This document shows, one piece after another, positions 30,101 to 40,702 of a stretch of DNA of 64,000 bases. The stretch comes from Bacteroidales bacterium (lineage in GTDB: Bacteria; Bacteroidota; Bacteroidia; Bacteroidales; B18-G4). Made by a program: the position numbers and the translations under genes. The notes under the pieces were generated by a model. The model made no database searches and was not told the origin of the DNA. It saw only the letters and a program-made list of their open reading frames with translations. The stretch's first letter is position 1; each line of letters opens with the position of its first letter. The stretch spans positions 1 through 64,000 of the forward strand of contig JAGYLD010000001.1 in assembly GCA_018401355.1 (NCBI GenBank). Reading direction: 5' to 3'.

Positions 30101-31621
30101 TTAATAATACCGGAATCTTTTTACTTTTGCAATATGTTTTGCCAACCGTATAACCTGGATTGAATAACCAAACTCATTATCGTACCACAAATAGATCATA
30201 ATATTTTTCCCGTCAGCTGAAACAACTGTGGCAGGTGAATCATAAATGGCAGTCACAGGGTCACCTATAAAATCACTTGAGACCGATTCGTTAGATGCAG
30301 AATATCTGATTTGCTCAACCAGGGGACCATTCAATGCAGCATCTTTCATGATATCATCTAGCTTTTCACGTGTCACTTCCTTTTCAATATTGAGCGACAA
30401 AATGGCCAATGATACATTTGGAACGGGTACCCTGACTGCGTTGGCTGTCAACTTTCCTTTTAAAGAAGGTATTGCTTTTGCTGCAGCAGAGCCAGCTCCT
30501 GTTGAGGTAATGACCATATTTGTTGGTGCAGCCCTCCCCCTTCTTGGTTTTTTATGATAATTGTCAATGAGGTTCTGATCATTCGTATAAGCATGAATGG
30601 TTTCAAGATGTCCTTTTACTATGCCCAGCCTATTTTCAATAACATGAAGTGTGGGCACAATTGCGTTGGTTGTACATGAAGCTGCGGAAAAAACATTTTC
30701 CCCTTCTACATCAAGGTCCTTGTGATTTATTCCATATACAATGTTAGGAACATCTCCTTTTGCCGGCGCCGTAAATAAGACTTTACTGATGCCTTTTGAG
30801 TTAAGGTGCCTGCTAAGACCTTCCCTGTCTTTGAAGATTCCTGTATTGTCAATAAGGATTGCATCTTTGATGCCATATTTTTCATAATCTATCTCTTCAG
30901 GACTGCTACCTTCCAGCATTTTTACAATGTGGCCGTTTATATATATTTCGTTTTTATCTACATTTTCAATAACATTTCCCCTGAAGGGACCATGAATTGA
31001 ATCATGGCGAATAAGAGAAGCCCTTTTTCGAATATCCTCAGGTGTAACTTTTCTTGTAACTACAGCACGTACCCTTAACTGAGTTCCGTTCCCCTGAATT
31101 ATCAACTCCCTCAGTAACAATCGACCGATCCTTCCGAATCCAAAAAGGACTACGTCCCTTGGAGCATTAAAAGGTGGCTCTTTCCCTATCATATAGCTAA
31201 GTTTGTCTTTGACAAACTCCTTTACATTCGAATATTTCTTACCTTGTGTTACCCATTCATGATTCAACCTGCCAACATCTATTCTGGCCTGCCTTATATC
31301 CAGATCCATGATCACATTGGCAATGAACAAAGAATCTGCAATATTCAAGGTCTGACCAATTACTGTTTTGGCATATGAGTGCTTAAACAAAATAACACTT
31401 GCACTCCTGTCAATTAACTGACTTCTGAAAAAGATAAGTTCAACTGATTTGTCGATAAAAAGTTTACCTACAACACTTACAAATTCCAACCCGTTTTTTT
31501 CCTCTTCATTCCATTTCTCAAGAGATTCAGCGAAATGATTTTCACCAGACCCCATGCTTTTTTCATTGAAATCTACCATAACCTGTTTTTTTTCATTATT
31601 AATTCTAGGAAGTGAAAACAA
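30101..31621 (-). CDS. gap: Glyceraldehyde-3-phosphate dehydrogenase, long form with N-terminal extension
   Basis: LFGFGRIGRLLLREL; SAASCTTNAIVPTLHVI catalytic Cys; WYDNEFGYSIQVIRL. About 150-aa N-terminal extension; alternative start ATG at 31579. Confidence 0.93.
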   Translation of the reverse strand: MFSLPRINNEKKQVMVDFNEKSMGSGENHFAESLEKWNEEEKNGLEFVSVVGKLFIDKSVELIFFRSQLIDRSASVILFKHSYAKTVIGQTLNIADSLFIANVIMDLDIRQARIDVGRLNHEWVTQGKKYSNVKEFVKDKLSYMIGKEPPFNAPRDVVLFGFGRIGRLLLRELIIQGNGTQLRVRAVVTRKVTPEDIRKRASLIRHDSIHGPFRGNVIENVDKNEIYINGHIVKMLEGSSPEEIDYEKYGIKDAILIDNTGIFKDREGLSRHLNSKGISKVLFTAPAKGDVPNIVYGINHKDLDVEGENVFSAASCTTNAIVPTLHVIENRLGIVKGHLETIHAYTNDQNLIDNYHKKPRRGRAAPTNMVITSTGAGSAAAKAIPSLKGKLTANAVRVPVPNVSLAILSLNIEKEVTREKLDDIMKDAALNGPLVEQIRYSASNESVSSDFIGDPVTAIYDSPATVVSADGKNIMIYLWYDNEFGYSIQVIRLAKHIAKVKRFRYY

Positions 31622-31632
31622 CTTATCAAAAA

Positions 31633-31675
31633 TAAAAAAAAGGGATTACAAATCTATTATTTGTAATCCCTTTTT
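31633..31675 (-). terminator. Intrinsic (possibly bidirectional) terminator downstream of the sigma factor gene
   Basis: Perfect 12-bp stem gggattacaaat/atttgtaatccc (31642-31653 / 31659-31670), 5-nt loop, A-rich 5' and T5 3' flanks. Confidence 0.85.
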
Positions 31676-31692
31676 AATGAAATAATTTCAAC

Positions 31693-32559
31693 CTATTCGC
31701 CCAGGTATGCTTTTAAAAGTTTACTTCTGGAAGTATGTTTCAATCTCCTTATCGCTTTCTCTTTAATTTGCCTTACCCTTTCACGCGTGAGGTCAAACTT
31801 TGCCCCTATTTCTTCCAGTGTTAAACCATGATTCATTCCAATACCATAGTAGAGGTTAATCACATCCCTCTCCTTATCAGTAAGCGTTGCCAATGAGCGT
31901 TGAATCTCTTTATTCAGAGATTCCCGCATCAATGTAGAATCTGTTGAAGGGCCATCATCATTGACAAAAACATCCAGGAATTTGGTATCATCTTCAGGAT
32001 TTATCGGTGCATCCATGGAGATGTACTTTGTAGTAATTTTCATCGCTTTATCAATCTTGTACTCTGGCATCTCCATCAATTCAGCGATTTCATCGACAGA
32101 TGGTTTGCGTTCGTATTCCTGCTCAAGCTTGGATGTTGCCTTTTTGATTTTATTCAATGAGCCTACCTGGTTCAGTGGTAACCTGACAAGCCTCGACTGT
32201 TCAGCTAAAGCCTGTAAAATTGATTGACGTATCCACCATACAGCATAGGAAATAAACTTAAAACCCCTCGTTTCATCAAATCTCTTGGCCGCTTTTATCA
32301 AACCCAAATTTCCTTCATTGATCAAATCCGGTAAGGATAATCCCTGGTTTTGATATTGCTTTGCAACAGATACTACAAACCTCAGATTAGCCCTGGTAAG
32401 CTTTTCAAGTGCGGTTTGATCCCCCTGTTTGATTCTTTTGGCTAATTCAACTTCCTCGTCGGCGGTGATAAGTTCTTCTTTTCCAATATCCTGTAAGTAT
32501 TTGTCAAGGGATGCTGTCTCACGGTTGGTAATGGATTTGGTGATTTTTAATTGCCTCAT
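31693..32559 (-). CDS. rpoD: Primary RNA polymerase sigma factor (RpoD/SigA family, Bacteroidota short form)
   Basis: Start chosen at 32559 ([31 protein letters not shown]); region 2 [37 protein letters not shown]; region 4 [29 protein letters not shown]. Confidence 0.95.
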   Translation of the reverse strand: MRQLKITKSITNRETASLDKYLQDIGKEELITADEEVELAKRIKQGDQTALEKLTRANLRFVVSVAKQYQNQGLSLPDLINEGNLGLIKAAKRFDETRGFKFISYAVWWIRQSILQALAEQSRLVRLPLNQVGSLNKIKKATSKLEQEYERKPSVDEIAELMEMPEYKIDKAMKITTKYISMDAPINPEDDTKFLDVFVNDDGPSTDSTLMRESLNKEIQRSLATLTDKERDVINLYYGIGMNHGLTLEEIGAKFDLTRERVRQIKEKAIRRLKHTSRSKLLKAYLGE

Positions 32560-32729
32560 ATTCTCCTTTCTTCGATCCTTAAAAAAATACTTATAATCTG
32601 AAGAACTTAATTTTTCAAAAATGACCCGCAAATATACGAAAAATTAAGCTTTTCTAAAAATTTTTAACGTAAAAAGTTTCAATATATTACCAAATTGTTT
32701 AAAAACAATCTAAATATAAACAAGTTAAG

Positions 32730-34202
32730 TTACAAACCAAATTCATATGTCACACGCATACCATTGGGATATACTCCCTGGATTTTTATGGAATTTAAAC
32801 TTGAATTGATGGCAGATTCAAGATTATCCTTTGAACTAACATCTCTGTCGTTCACTCTTACAATGATAAAACCTTTACGAATGCCTCCATTTCTTAATAT
32901 TCCATCTTCAACACCTGCAACCTTCAGTCCGTTTGGTATCATATATATTCTTTTGTCTTCATCAGAAATTTTTTGGAGGGTGGCACCGAGCGACTCAACA
33001 AAAAATTTCTCTTCTTTTTTTACAACAGATATCGTACCATCTTCATTCCGGAGCTCCACATTATACCTCAGGGCTTTTCCATCCCTTCTGACTTCAACAG
33101 CAACCCTGTCACCTGGTCGGAACTGTCCTACCACCTCCAGCAATTGTGAAAGTGTATTTACATCAATGCCATTTACTTTTGTAATTACATCACCTTCCCT
33201 GATACCAGCCTTCTCCGCACCACTGTTATCTGATATGGCTTCAACATAAACGCCGGTAAGCTCTTCCAAGCCACGGTCGTTTGCGAACTTGTTATCTATT
33301 TCCCGTGGGACGATACCAATATAAGCTCGCTGAACTTCACCATACAAAAGAATATCATCCACGACCTTTTTAACAATATTTACGGGTATCGCAAAAGAAT
33401 ATCCGGTGTATGACCCAGTATTACTTGCAATGGCAGCATTAATCCCAATCAGTTCCCCATCTGTATTTACCAGAGCCCCACCACTGTTACCTCTGTTAAC
33501 TGCGGCATCTGTCTGAATAAATGATTCAATACTGGATCGTGCACCCAGAATGTTAATGTTTCTTGCCTTGGCACTTACAATGCCTGCCGTAACTGTTGAT
33601 GTGAGATTAAATGGGTTGCCAACAGCCAAAACCCATTCTCCGATATGCACGTCGTCAGAGTTTCCATAAATAAGAAAAGGAAGGTTTTCCTCTTCAATTT
33701 TAATCACTGCTAAGTCTGTTGAAGGATCTGTACCTACAATCTCAGCCTGAAAAACCCTTTTATCATTGAGCGTTACCTCAACCAATTCAGCACCTTGAAC
33801 CACATGATTGTTGGTAACAATGAATCCTTCCGGAGAAATAATCACCCCGCTTCCCCATCCGGAGATTGGATAAGAATGATTATATTTGGGCCTGTAGTCA
33901 TATCCGAAGTATTCCCTCAAAGCTCCAAAGAAATCATCATATACATTGCTTTTCCTCAAAAACTGCGAGCGAATGTGGACAACCGCATCCACTGTCCTCT
34001 CAGCTGCCCGTACAAAATCAGTTCCGCCGGAAACCATCACAGGGGTATAACTGGCAGGCTGGATCGCAACGGGCGCCGGTTCCTGAATCCTGTTTAAATG
34101 ACTTTCGGATGAAACAGTATCCCGTGTGTTGGAAAAAATCACAAAAAAAACTATTCCACCAAGAAAAAATGCAAGGATTCCTATCAATACCCTATTCATC
34201 AT
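32730..34202 (-). CDS. degP: DegP/HtrA-family serine protease with PDZ domains
   Basis: GWGSGVIISPEGFIVTNNHVV; DLAVIKI; TDAAVNRGNSGGALVNTDGELIGIN; PDZ GIREGDVITKVNG. Confidence 0.93.
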   Translation of the reverse strand: MMNRVLIGILAFFLGGIVFFVIFSNTRDTVSSESHLNRIQEPAPVAIQPASYTPVMVSGGTDFVRAAERTVDAVVHIRSQFLRKSNVYDDFFGALREYFGYDYRPKYNHSYPISGWGSGVIISPEGFIVTNNHVVQGAELVEVTLNDKRVFQAEIVGTDPSTDLAVIKIEEENLPFLIYGNSDDVHIGEWVLAVGNPFNLTSTVTAGIVSAKARNINILGARSSIESFIQTDAAVNRGNSGGALVNTDGELIGINAAIASNTGSYTGYSFAIPVNIVKKVVDDILLYGEVQRAYIGIVPREIDNKFANDRGLEELTGVYVEAISDNSGAEKAGIREGDVITKVNGIDVNTLSQLLEVVGQFRPGDRVAVEVRRDGKALRYNVELRNEDGTISVVKKEEKFFVESLGATLQKISDEDKRIYMIPNGLKVAGVEDGILRNGGIRKGFIIVRVNDRDVSSKDNLESAINSSLNSIKIQGVYPNGMRVTYEFGL

Positions 34203-34362
34203 AACATAAATTTTAACATTAATTATCCAGATTTGTTCAGATTATAAACAAATAACGCGAAAACATCCTTATAGTTGACATCTGTGCTGTTAAGAATTGT
34301 TAAATTTATCTTTAGGTCCATAAGAAAATATCGTATTATTACAAACAGAATTAATTGGCAAA

Positions 34363-35157
34363 ATGGACATACAATTTACAAAATTCCAGGGAACAGGCAA
34401 CGATTTTATTCTTATTGACAACAGAAAAAGTTTTTTCAAAAAGGACACCGGCCTTATCAGTTCATTGTGCAACAGAAATTTTGGCATCGGATCCGATGGT
34501 ATTATTTTCCTGGAAAATGGTACAGGCTATGATTTTAAAATGGATTTTTTTAATCCCGATGGCAGTCATGCAGAAATGTGTGGTAATGGTGCAAGATGCA
34601 TAACAAGCTTTGCGAAAGAAATTGGCATAAAAAAACATGAATATATTTTTCTTGCCGGAGACGGAGCACACCGCAGCAGGATCATCTCTGTTGATGGGCA
34701 AAAGTCCATAGTTCGTGTTACAATGAAAGATCCCAGATTATTGGAAGAAGGAGCAAATTATATTGATTTAAACACAGGAACACCGCACCATGTGTTGATG
34801 ATGGATGAGCAATACAGTTTACGAACATTGGAAGAGATCGCCATTGCAATCAAAAAAGATAAAAAATTTAACAAAGAAGGCATAAACATTGACTTTGTGT
34901 GGAAGTGTGAAGATCACATCAAAGTAAAGACATTTGAAAGAGGTGTTAATGGCTTCACACTTTCCTGTGGTACCGGAGTAACAGCGTCTGCATTGGCCGC
35001 AAACAAAAAGGGCATCATTGGCCAGCCTGTTAAGGTTTCTACAGACGGAGGCAACCTCATGGTCGGGTTTGAAAGATCTGGAAATGAATTCAACAACATT
35101 TGGCTCGAAGGACCAGCGGAAAAAGTATTTAAAGGCACCATAAAGGTTGATGGTTAA
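34363..35157 (+). CDS. dapF: Diaminopimelate epimerase
   Basis: FTKFQGTGNDFILIDNR; FFNPDGSHAEMCGNGARC; FTLSCGTGVTASALA. Confidence 0.95.
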   Translation: MDIQFTKFQGTGNDFILIDNRKSFFKKDTGLISSLCNRNFGIGSDGIIFLENGTGYDFKMDFFNPDGSHAEMCGNGARCITSFAKEIGIKKHEYIFLAGDGAHRSRIISVDGQKSIVRVTMKDPRLLEEGANYIDLNTGTPHHVLMMDEQYSLRTLEEIAIAIKKDKKFNKEGINIDFVWKCEDHIKVKTFERGVNGFTLSCGTGVTASALAANKKGIIGQPVKVSTDGGNLMVGFERSGNEFNNIWLEGPAEKVFKGTIKVDG

Positions 35158-35216
35158 AGCTTTTACCAAATCAATCCCATCGTTGATTCAGACAGAATTA
35201 TTAACTTTACCGCTAA

Positions 35217-35777
35217 ATGTCAACCAAAAATTTACAAGCCATGCTCAAATCTCAGACCATTTCATTGAGGGCGCCTGAACTTTCTGATGTTGACCAACTT
35301 TACGAATGGGAAAATGATGAAAGCATCTGGTTGCTGAGCAACACAATAACACCTTTTTCCAGGTTTGCATTGGAACAGTATATCTTAAATTCACATGAAG
35401 ATATTTTCAGTTCCAGACAACTCAGATTGATGATTGATTTAACTGATGAAGAAAAACAAGGTATTAGAACAATAGGTGCTATTGATCTTTTTGATTTTGA
35501 CCCTGCAAACAGAAGAGCAGGAATAGGCATCCTGATAATCAGGGATGAAAGAGGAAAAGGATATGCCAGTAAAGCCCTGGACATGGTTGTCCGTTATGCC
35601 TTTAAGAAACTTGGACTTCACCAGATATACAGCAATGTCATGAAAGGCCATGAGTCCAGCCTGGAGTTGTTCAGGAAACATAATTTCGAAGTAACTGGTT
35701 TGAAAAAAGATTGGCTTAAAGTTAATAATACCTGGGTTGATGAATACTTATTACAACTCATAAATCCCGAAAAGTAA
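35217..35777 (+). CDS. GNAT-family N-acetyltransferase
   Basis: ISLRAPELSDVDQLYEWEND; DERGKGYASKALDMVVRYAFKKLGLHQIYSNVMKGHESSLELFRKHNFEV. Confidence 0.9.
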   Translation: MSTKNLQAMLKSQTISLRAPELSDVDQLYEWENDESIWLLSNTITPFSRFALEQYILNSHEDIFSSRQLRLMIDLTDEEKQGIRTIGAIDLFDFDPANRRAGIGILIIRDERGKGYASKALDMVVRYAFKKLGLHQIYSNVMKGHESSLELFRKHNFEVTGLKKDWLKVNNTWVDEYLLQLINPEK

Positions 35778-36862
35778 TGGCTTATTATCATTCACGGTAT
35801 GGAAAAGTTTCCAAAAAAAGGAAAAAAGGATGGCACAGGTTTATCCTGGTTACACTCACAATGCTGATAATCATTGCTGGCATACTGGCTTTTACCGGCT
35901 ATAAAATGTTATTCACCAATAATGTATGGCTGAATAACAAAAAAGCCGTTTCAATATATATACCTACAGGATCTGATTACGAGGATGTAAAAACCATTTT
36001 ATACAGCAAAGGGATTATACTACATCGAAATTCATTTGAATGGGTCGCGAAGAAAAAAAAATATCCTGCTATGGTAAAGCCTGGCCATTATGTGATAAAG
36101 GAAGGAATGAGCAACGATGAACTCATCAACCTCCTGAGGACTGGCAAACAAACACCTGTTAATGTTATTTTCAATAATATCAGAAACAAAGAACAACTGG
36201 CCAAAAGAATCTCTACCCAAATTGAAGCAGATTCAACTGACCTCATCTCACTGCTGACAGACACAGTTTATATTGCGAGGCTCGGTTTTTCAGAACATAC
36301 TGTATTGAGCCTTTTTGTTCCAAACACTTATGAACTATACTGGAATACTAATTCAGAACAATTTATTGAACGGATGTATTCCGAATACAAAAGATTTTGG
36401 AATAATGAAAGGGAAGAAAAAGCCAAAGAGATTGGACTTACGATCCCGGAAGTAGTGACCCTGGCATCCATTGTTGAAAAAGAAACTGCCAAAAATGAAG
36501 AAAAAGATGACATCGCAGGTGTATATATGAACAGGCTGGAAAAAGGCTGGCGATTACAAGCTGACCCAACATTGATTTATGCCCATGATGATTACAGTAT
36601 AAAGCGGGTATTAAACAGACATAAAACTGTTGATTCACCCTATAACACATACAAATACAGAGGATTGCCACCAGGCCCCATTTGTATTCCCTCCATAGCA
36701 TCCATCAATGCCGTACTCAATTATACCAAACATGATTACATGTATTTCTGCGCCAAAGATGATATGATCGGATATCATGTATTTGCAAAAACATCAGCAG
36801 AGCATGGTATCAATGCAAGAAAGTATCAAAAAGCCCTGGATGAAATGAAAATCAAAAAATGA
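35777..36862 (+). CDS. mltG: Endolytic murein transglycosylase MltG
   Basis: LASIVEKETAKNEEKDDIAGVYMNRLEKGWRLQADPTLIYA; SPYNTYKYRGLPPGPICIPSIASINAVLNY. Confidence 0.95.
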   Translation: MAYYHSRYGKVSKKRKKGWHRFILVTLTMLIIIAGILAFTGYKMLFTNNVWLNNKKAVSIYIPTGSDYEDVKTILYSKGIILHRNSFEWVAKKKKYPAMVKPGHYVIKEGMSNDELINLLRTGKQTPVNVIFNNIRNKEQLAKRISTQIEADSTDLISLLTDTVYIARLGFSEHTVLSLFVPNTYELYWNTNSEQFIERMYSEYKRFWNNEREEKAKEIGLTIPEVVTLASIVEKETAKNEEKDDIAGVYMNRLEKGWRLQADPTLIYAHDDYSIKRVLNRHKTVDSPYNTYKYRGLPPGPICIPSIASINAVLNYTKHDYMYFCAKDDMIGYHVFAKTSAEHGINARKYQKALDEMKIKK

Positions 36863-37809
36863 ATTCATCCGGGATGTCACAGATTAAAATATCGATATTC
36901 ATAATTCTCCTTGTTGCAACCTTCTTATTGAAATGCTGTGAGCAGGCAATCTCTCAGCAAAGCGATTCAAGCTTTCCTGATACGCTTAACAGAAAACGAT
37001 TCACAGGCCTCGTAGTCACAGGTTCTGTTCTTTATGCCTCCTCCATGTTTGGATTGTACAATCTCTGGTATAAAGGTTACCCGCAAACTGGTTTTCACTT
37101 CATTGATGACAATAACGAATGGTTACAAATGGATAAGATCGGTCATACAACAACATCATATTACCTTGGAAGAATTAGTTATAATGCACTCAGATGGTCT
37201 GGCCTCAGCAAGAAAAAGGCCATCTGGTATGGAGGATCTGCCGGGCTGCTATTTGTAACAACCATTGAAATATTTGATGGCTTCTCAGCCGAATGGGGTG
37301 CTTCACTAGGTGATGTCGCTGCTAACACCCTGGGTACAGCAATATTTATTTCTCAACAATTAATGTGGGGCGAACAAAGATTAACAATGAAGTTTTCCGC
37401 CCACCACACTAAGTATGCACGATATAACCCTGAACAATTGGGCAGGAACTTTATTCAACAAACACTAAAAGATTACAACGGGCAAACATTCTGGCTTTCA
37501 GCAAATATTAAATCATTCTGTAAGGATGAATGCGCTTTTCCAGGATGGTTAAATGTAGCATTGGGTTATGGAGCCAAAGGAATGACAGGGCCAAGGAACA
37601 ACATCACTAAAAATAAAGGAGTCCCTGTTCCTGAATTTCAGAGAACAAGACAATATTTTCTCTCTCCAGACATAGACCTTACCAGAATACCCACAAAATC
37701 AGGATTTCTAAAAGCCATCTTTAACATTTTTGGATTTATCAAGATCCCCTTACCCACCATTGAATACAACAAACAAGACAACCTTAAATTTCATTGGATA
37801 TACTTTTAA
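36859..37809 (+). CDS. DUF2279 (YfiM-like) protein
   Basis: DKIGHTTTSYYLGRISYNALRWSGLSKKKAIWYGGSAGLLFVTTIEIFDGFSAEWGASLGDVAANTLG. Confidence 0.75.
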   Translation: MNSSGMSQIKISIFIILLVATFLLKCCEQAISQQSDSSFPDTLNRKRFTGLVVTGSVLYASSMFGLYNLWYKGYPQTGFHFIDDNNEWLQMDKIGHTTTSYYLGRISYNALRWSGLSKKKAIWYGGSAGLLFVTTIEIFDGFSAEWGASLGDVAANTLGTAIFISQQLMWGEQRLTMKFSAHHTKYARYNPEQLGRNFIQQTLKDYNGQTFWLSANIKSFCKDECAFPGWLNVALGYGAKGMTGPRNNITKNKGVPVPEFQRTRQYFLSPDIDLTRIPTKSGFLKAIFNIFGFIKIPLPTIEYNKQDNLKFHWIYF

Positions 37810-37810
37810 T

Positions 37811-38449
37811 ATGATCGACAAAAAACTAATAATCTGGGATTGGAATGGCACATTGCTTAACGATATGCATATCTGTATTGATGCAATTAACCATTTGTTA
37901 TTTGTAAGAAAAAAACCGGTCATCAATTTAAAAACCTACAAAGAGATATTTACTTTTCCTGTAAAAGACTATTACATTGCAGCAGGTTTTGATTTCACCA
38001 ATGAATCATTCGATATACCAGCATTGCAGTTCATGGATCTATACAAAAATCAGCTTAGAACTGCAGAACTCTATTCTGAAGTAAAATCTGTACTCAGACA
38101 TTTCAAAGCAAAAAACATCCACCAGGCTGTTCTCTCAGCCATGGAACATCAACTGCTTTTGGAATCAATCAAAGAAAAAAAAATAAATGATTACTTCCAG
38201 GCTATCCTTGGGATAGAAGATCATTTTGCCAATGGTAAAACCCATCAGGCTGAAAAGTTGATTAAAAATTTTGATATCAACCCGAAAGAAGCCATATTTA
38301 TTGGAGACACCATCCATGATCATGAAGTGGCACTTGAAATTGGTTGTGATGCCATCCTTGTTTCTCATGGACACCAGTCTCATGAGAGATTGTCATCCAC
38401 AGGAAGAAAAATAATTCATAACCTTGAAGAACTCACCTCAATAATTTAA
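37811..38449 (+). CDS. HAD-family hydrolase (phosphoglycolate phosphatase-like)
   Basis: Start at ATG 37811 (MIDKKLIIWDWNGTLLND); FIGDTIHDHEVALEIGCDAILVSHGHQS. Confidence 0.88.
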   Translation: MIDKKLIIWDWNGTLLNDMHICIDAINHLLFVRKKPVINLKTYKEIFTFPVKDYYIAAGFDFTNESFDIPALQFMDLYKNQLRTAELYSEVKSVLRHFKAKNIHQAVLSAMEHQLLLESIKEKKINDYFQAILGIEDHFANGKTHQAEKLIKNFDINPKEAIFIGDTIHDHEVALEIGCDAILVSHGHQSHERLSSTGRKIIHNLEELTSII

Positions 38450-38485
38450 TAATTTTAGCAAGAATATTAATTCAATAATCAACCT

Positions 38486-39847
38486 ATGAAAATAGTTAAC
38501 AATGTTTCTGAAGCAGTAAATTCCACCAACATAAAACCGGGAAGCATTATTTACATTCAGGGCAATGCAGCAACTCCGCAGGTATTGTGCAGACAACTTG
38601 CCCAGGATAACAACATTCACCACATCGACACTTTGCATGTACTTTTGCTTGGTGACATACAGGATCTGTTTTCTCAGGATACATGCAAGCGGATAAGACA
38701 CAGAATAATTTTCAACGGTCCCCATTCCCGCAAGGCCATAAATCATGGCTGGGCTGCTTACCAGCTCATCCATCTCAGTGACATACCAAATCAGCTGACC
38801 GACTTTATAAAGCCAAACATAGCTTTCCTGCAAGTTAGTGGCCCTGACAATGGAGGAAATTACAGCTTTGGAACAACGGTAGAAGGTGTAAAAGCTGCAG
38901 TTAATTCTGCCCGCGCAAACAATGGTTATGTAATTGTTGAACGAAATGCAAAAATGCCTTTTGTGCTGGGAACTACCTTGCACGAATCGGAAATTGACTT
39001 TATGATAGATGTTGACTATGACCTCCCCCACAGTCCCGTTCATGAACCTGATGAAAGGGCATGTAAAATTGGTGAGATTATTGCACAGCTATATATTCAC
39101 GATGGATCTACTTTACAATACGGTATAGGAGAAGTGCCTGAGGCGGTTACTAAAGCCCTTATAAGAAAAGGAGTCAAAAATCTCGGGATTTATACAGAGT
39201 TATTGGCTGATTCAATGAGAATTCTTATTGAGAAGGGTATTGTTACCAACAAATACTTACAAAACAACTTTTCACTGGCCTCTATTTTTCTTGCAGGATC
39301 ACGTGAAGGATATAAATGGCTTGATTTTAACAGTTCCGTTCAAAGCCGGCCCTCAGATCAGACAAATAACATCAGGAACATTGCTTTGCAACCGAAAATG
39401 ACAGCAATAAACGGAGCCATCGGAGTGGACCTTCATGGAAACATTTGGGCAGATTCACTGTTTGCCAGACAGATATATAGTGGCATTGGTGGACAAGCAG
39501 ACTTTCTGAGGGGATCATACCTATCACCTGGGGGTGTTCCGATCATAGCAATGAAATCATCTACTGAAAAAGGTGTTTCCAAAATTGTCGACAAATGTCC
39601 TGAAGGCATTACCACTTCAGCTATTGCTGCTGATCCGGTTGTTATAGTTACCGAAAACGGAGCCTTTAACCCCCGGGGACTAACTATTGCAGAGCACGCC
39701 ATTGGAATTGCACATCTTGCGAAACCCGCAGTAAGGGAAAGCTTATTGAAGGAAATATACGAAAGCAAGGAATTTCACAAACCCAGGGCTGCCCTGAAAG
39801 ATGTCCGGCCAAAAGGGTTCATTTCTTATGAATCAATATATAAGTAA
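38486..39847 (+). CDS. Acetyl-CoA hydrolase/CoA-transferase family
   Basis: Arrangement typical of cat1/4-hydroxybutyrate CoA-transferases: TAINGAIGVDLHGNIWADS, GIGGQADFLRGSYLSPGGVPIIAMKS. Confidence 0.82.
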   Translation: MKIVNNVSEAVNSTNIKPGSIIYIQGNAATPQVLCRQLAQDNNIHHIDTLHVLLLGDIQDLFSQDTCKRIRHRIIFNGPHSRKAINHGWAAYQLIHLSDIPNQLTDFIKPNIAFLQVSGPDNGGNYSFGTTVEGVKAAVNSARANNGYVIVERNAKMPFVLGTTLHESEIDFMIDVDYDLPHSPVHEPDERACKIGEIIAQLYIHDGSTLQYGIGEVPEAVTKALIRKGVKNLGIYTELLADSMRILIEKGIVTNKYLQNNFSLASIFLAGSREGYKWLDFNSSVQSRPSDQTNNIRNIALQPKMTAINGAIGVDLHGNIWADSLFARQIYSGIGGQADFLRGSYLSPGGVPIIAMKSSTEKGVSKIVDKCPEGITTSAIAADPVVIVTENGAFNPRGLTIAEHAIGIAHLAKPAVRESLLKEIYESKEFHKPRAALKDVRPKGFISYESIYK

Positions 39848-39870
39848 CCGGACTGGATTCTAAGCTCCAG

Positions 39871-40593
39871 CTAGTCTTTCTCATCATAGATCTCCCTGCT
39901 GATAAGATCGCCCTCTTCGTAGATTTCTTTCTTGGTGTTTTCAGCTTTGTCATTGAAATACATCCATACACCATCCTGAAAATTATTTTTATAGGACCCA
40001 CTAAGATTCACAGTTCCATTTACATGATATATGGTGATCTGCCCCTCAAGTTTACCATCAATGTAATTTGCCTTTAGTTTAAGAGAACCATCCGTAAAAA
40101 ATTGTTTCCATGGACCATGCTTTTTGCCATCAACATAAGTAAACTCTTCAGCAACTGAGCCATCAGGATAAAATGTCTGCCATATTCCTGTTTTCATCCC
40201 CCGTTCGTATATCTCTTCTGAAAGGAGCACACCATCAAACTCACTGTAGTAATGCCAGATACTGTCCTTTTTTTCGTTCAGATATTTACCCTCTGCCATC
40301 AACATACCATTCGGATGATATGTTTTAGTCCTTGCTTCCCTGCCATCGTTGAATATCCTGGAAATGGCCTTCACAGTTCCGTTGGGATAATAATATTTGA
40401 ACTCACCATAAGGAATATTATCTTTAAAGTTACCCTCAAACTTTAGCTTTCCATCGCCATCAAACACCTTCCAATGGCCCTGTCTTCTGCCTTCCTTATC
40501 AACCTGGTTGTGTTGTCCATTAATAAGTTCCTGTCCACAAACCATAACGGGAAGTAGTACCAGGAAAACGATCAGAATCTTGAAAAACTTCAT
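39871..40593 (-). CDS. MORN-variant (YwqK-like) repeat exported protein
   Basis: Start at 40593 (MKFFKILIVFLVLLPVMVCGQE signal); repeated GxWxxFxxDGxLKxxxxYxxGxxxGxxxxYxxNG units. Confidence 0.8.
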   Translation of the reverse strand: MKFFKILIVFLVLLPVMVCGQELINGQHNQVDKEGRRQGHWKVFDGDGKLKFEGNFKDNIPYGEFKYYYPNGTVKAISRIFNDGREARTKTYHPNGMLMAEGKYLNEKKDSIWHYYSEFDGVLLSEEIYERGMKTGIWQTFYPDGSVAEEFTYVDGKKHGPWKQFFTDGSLKLKANYIDGKLEGQITIYHVNGTVNLSGSYKNNFQDGVWMYFNDKAENTKKEIYEEGDLISREIYDEKD

Positions 40594-40702
40594 AAGGCAC
40601 TCTTGTTTATTGGCTTTTAAGAAAGAAACCATAAGGAGAAGTAAGTTATCCTTTCAGGTTTTAAACGTATTTTTGCTTTCAAAAATATAAATAAATAGCA
40701 TT

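Noticed and set aside
39871-40593. YwqK-type 'antitoxin' as part of a toxin-antitoxin system
   Set aside because: No toxin-like neighbour; the MORN-type repeats and signal peptide indicate an exported repeat protein, and the YwqK antitoxin label is often carried over by annotation.
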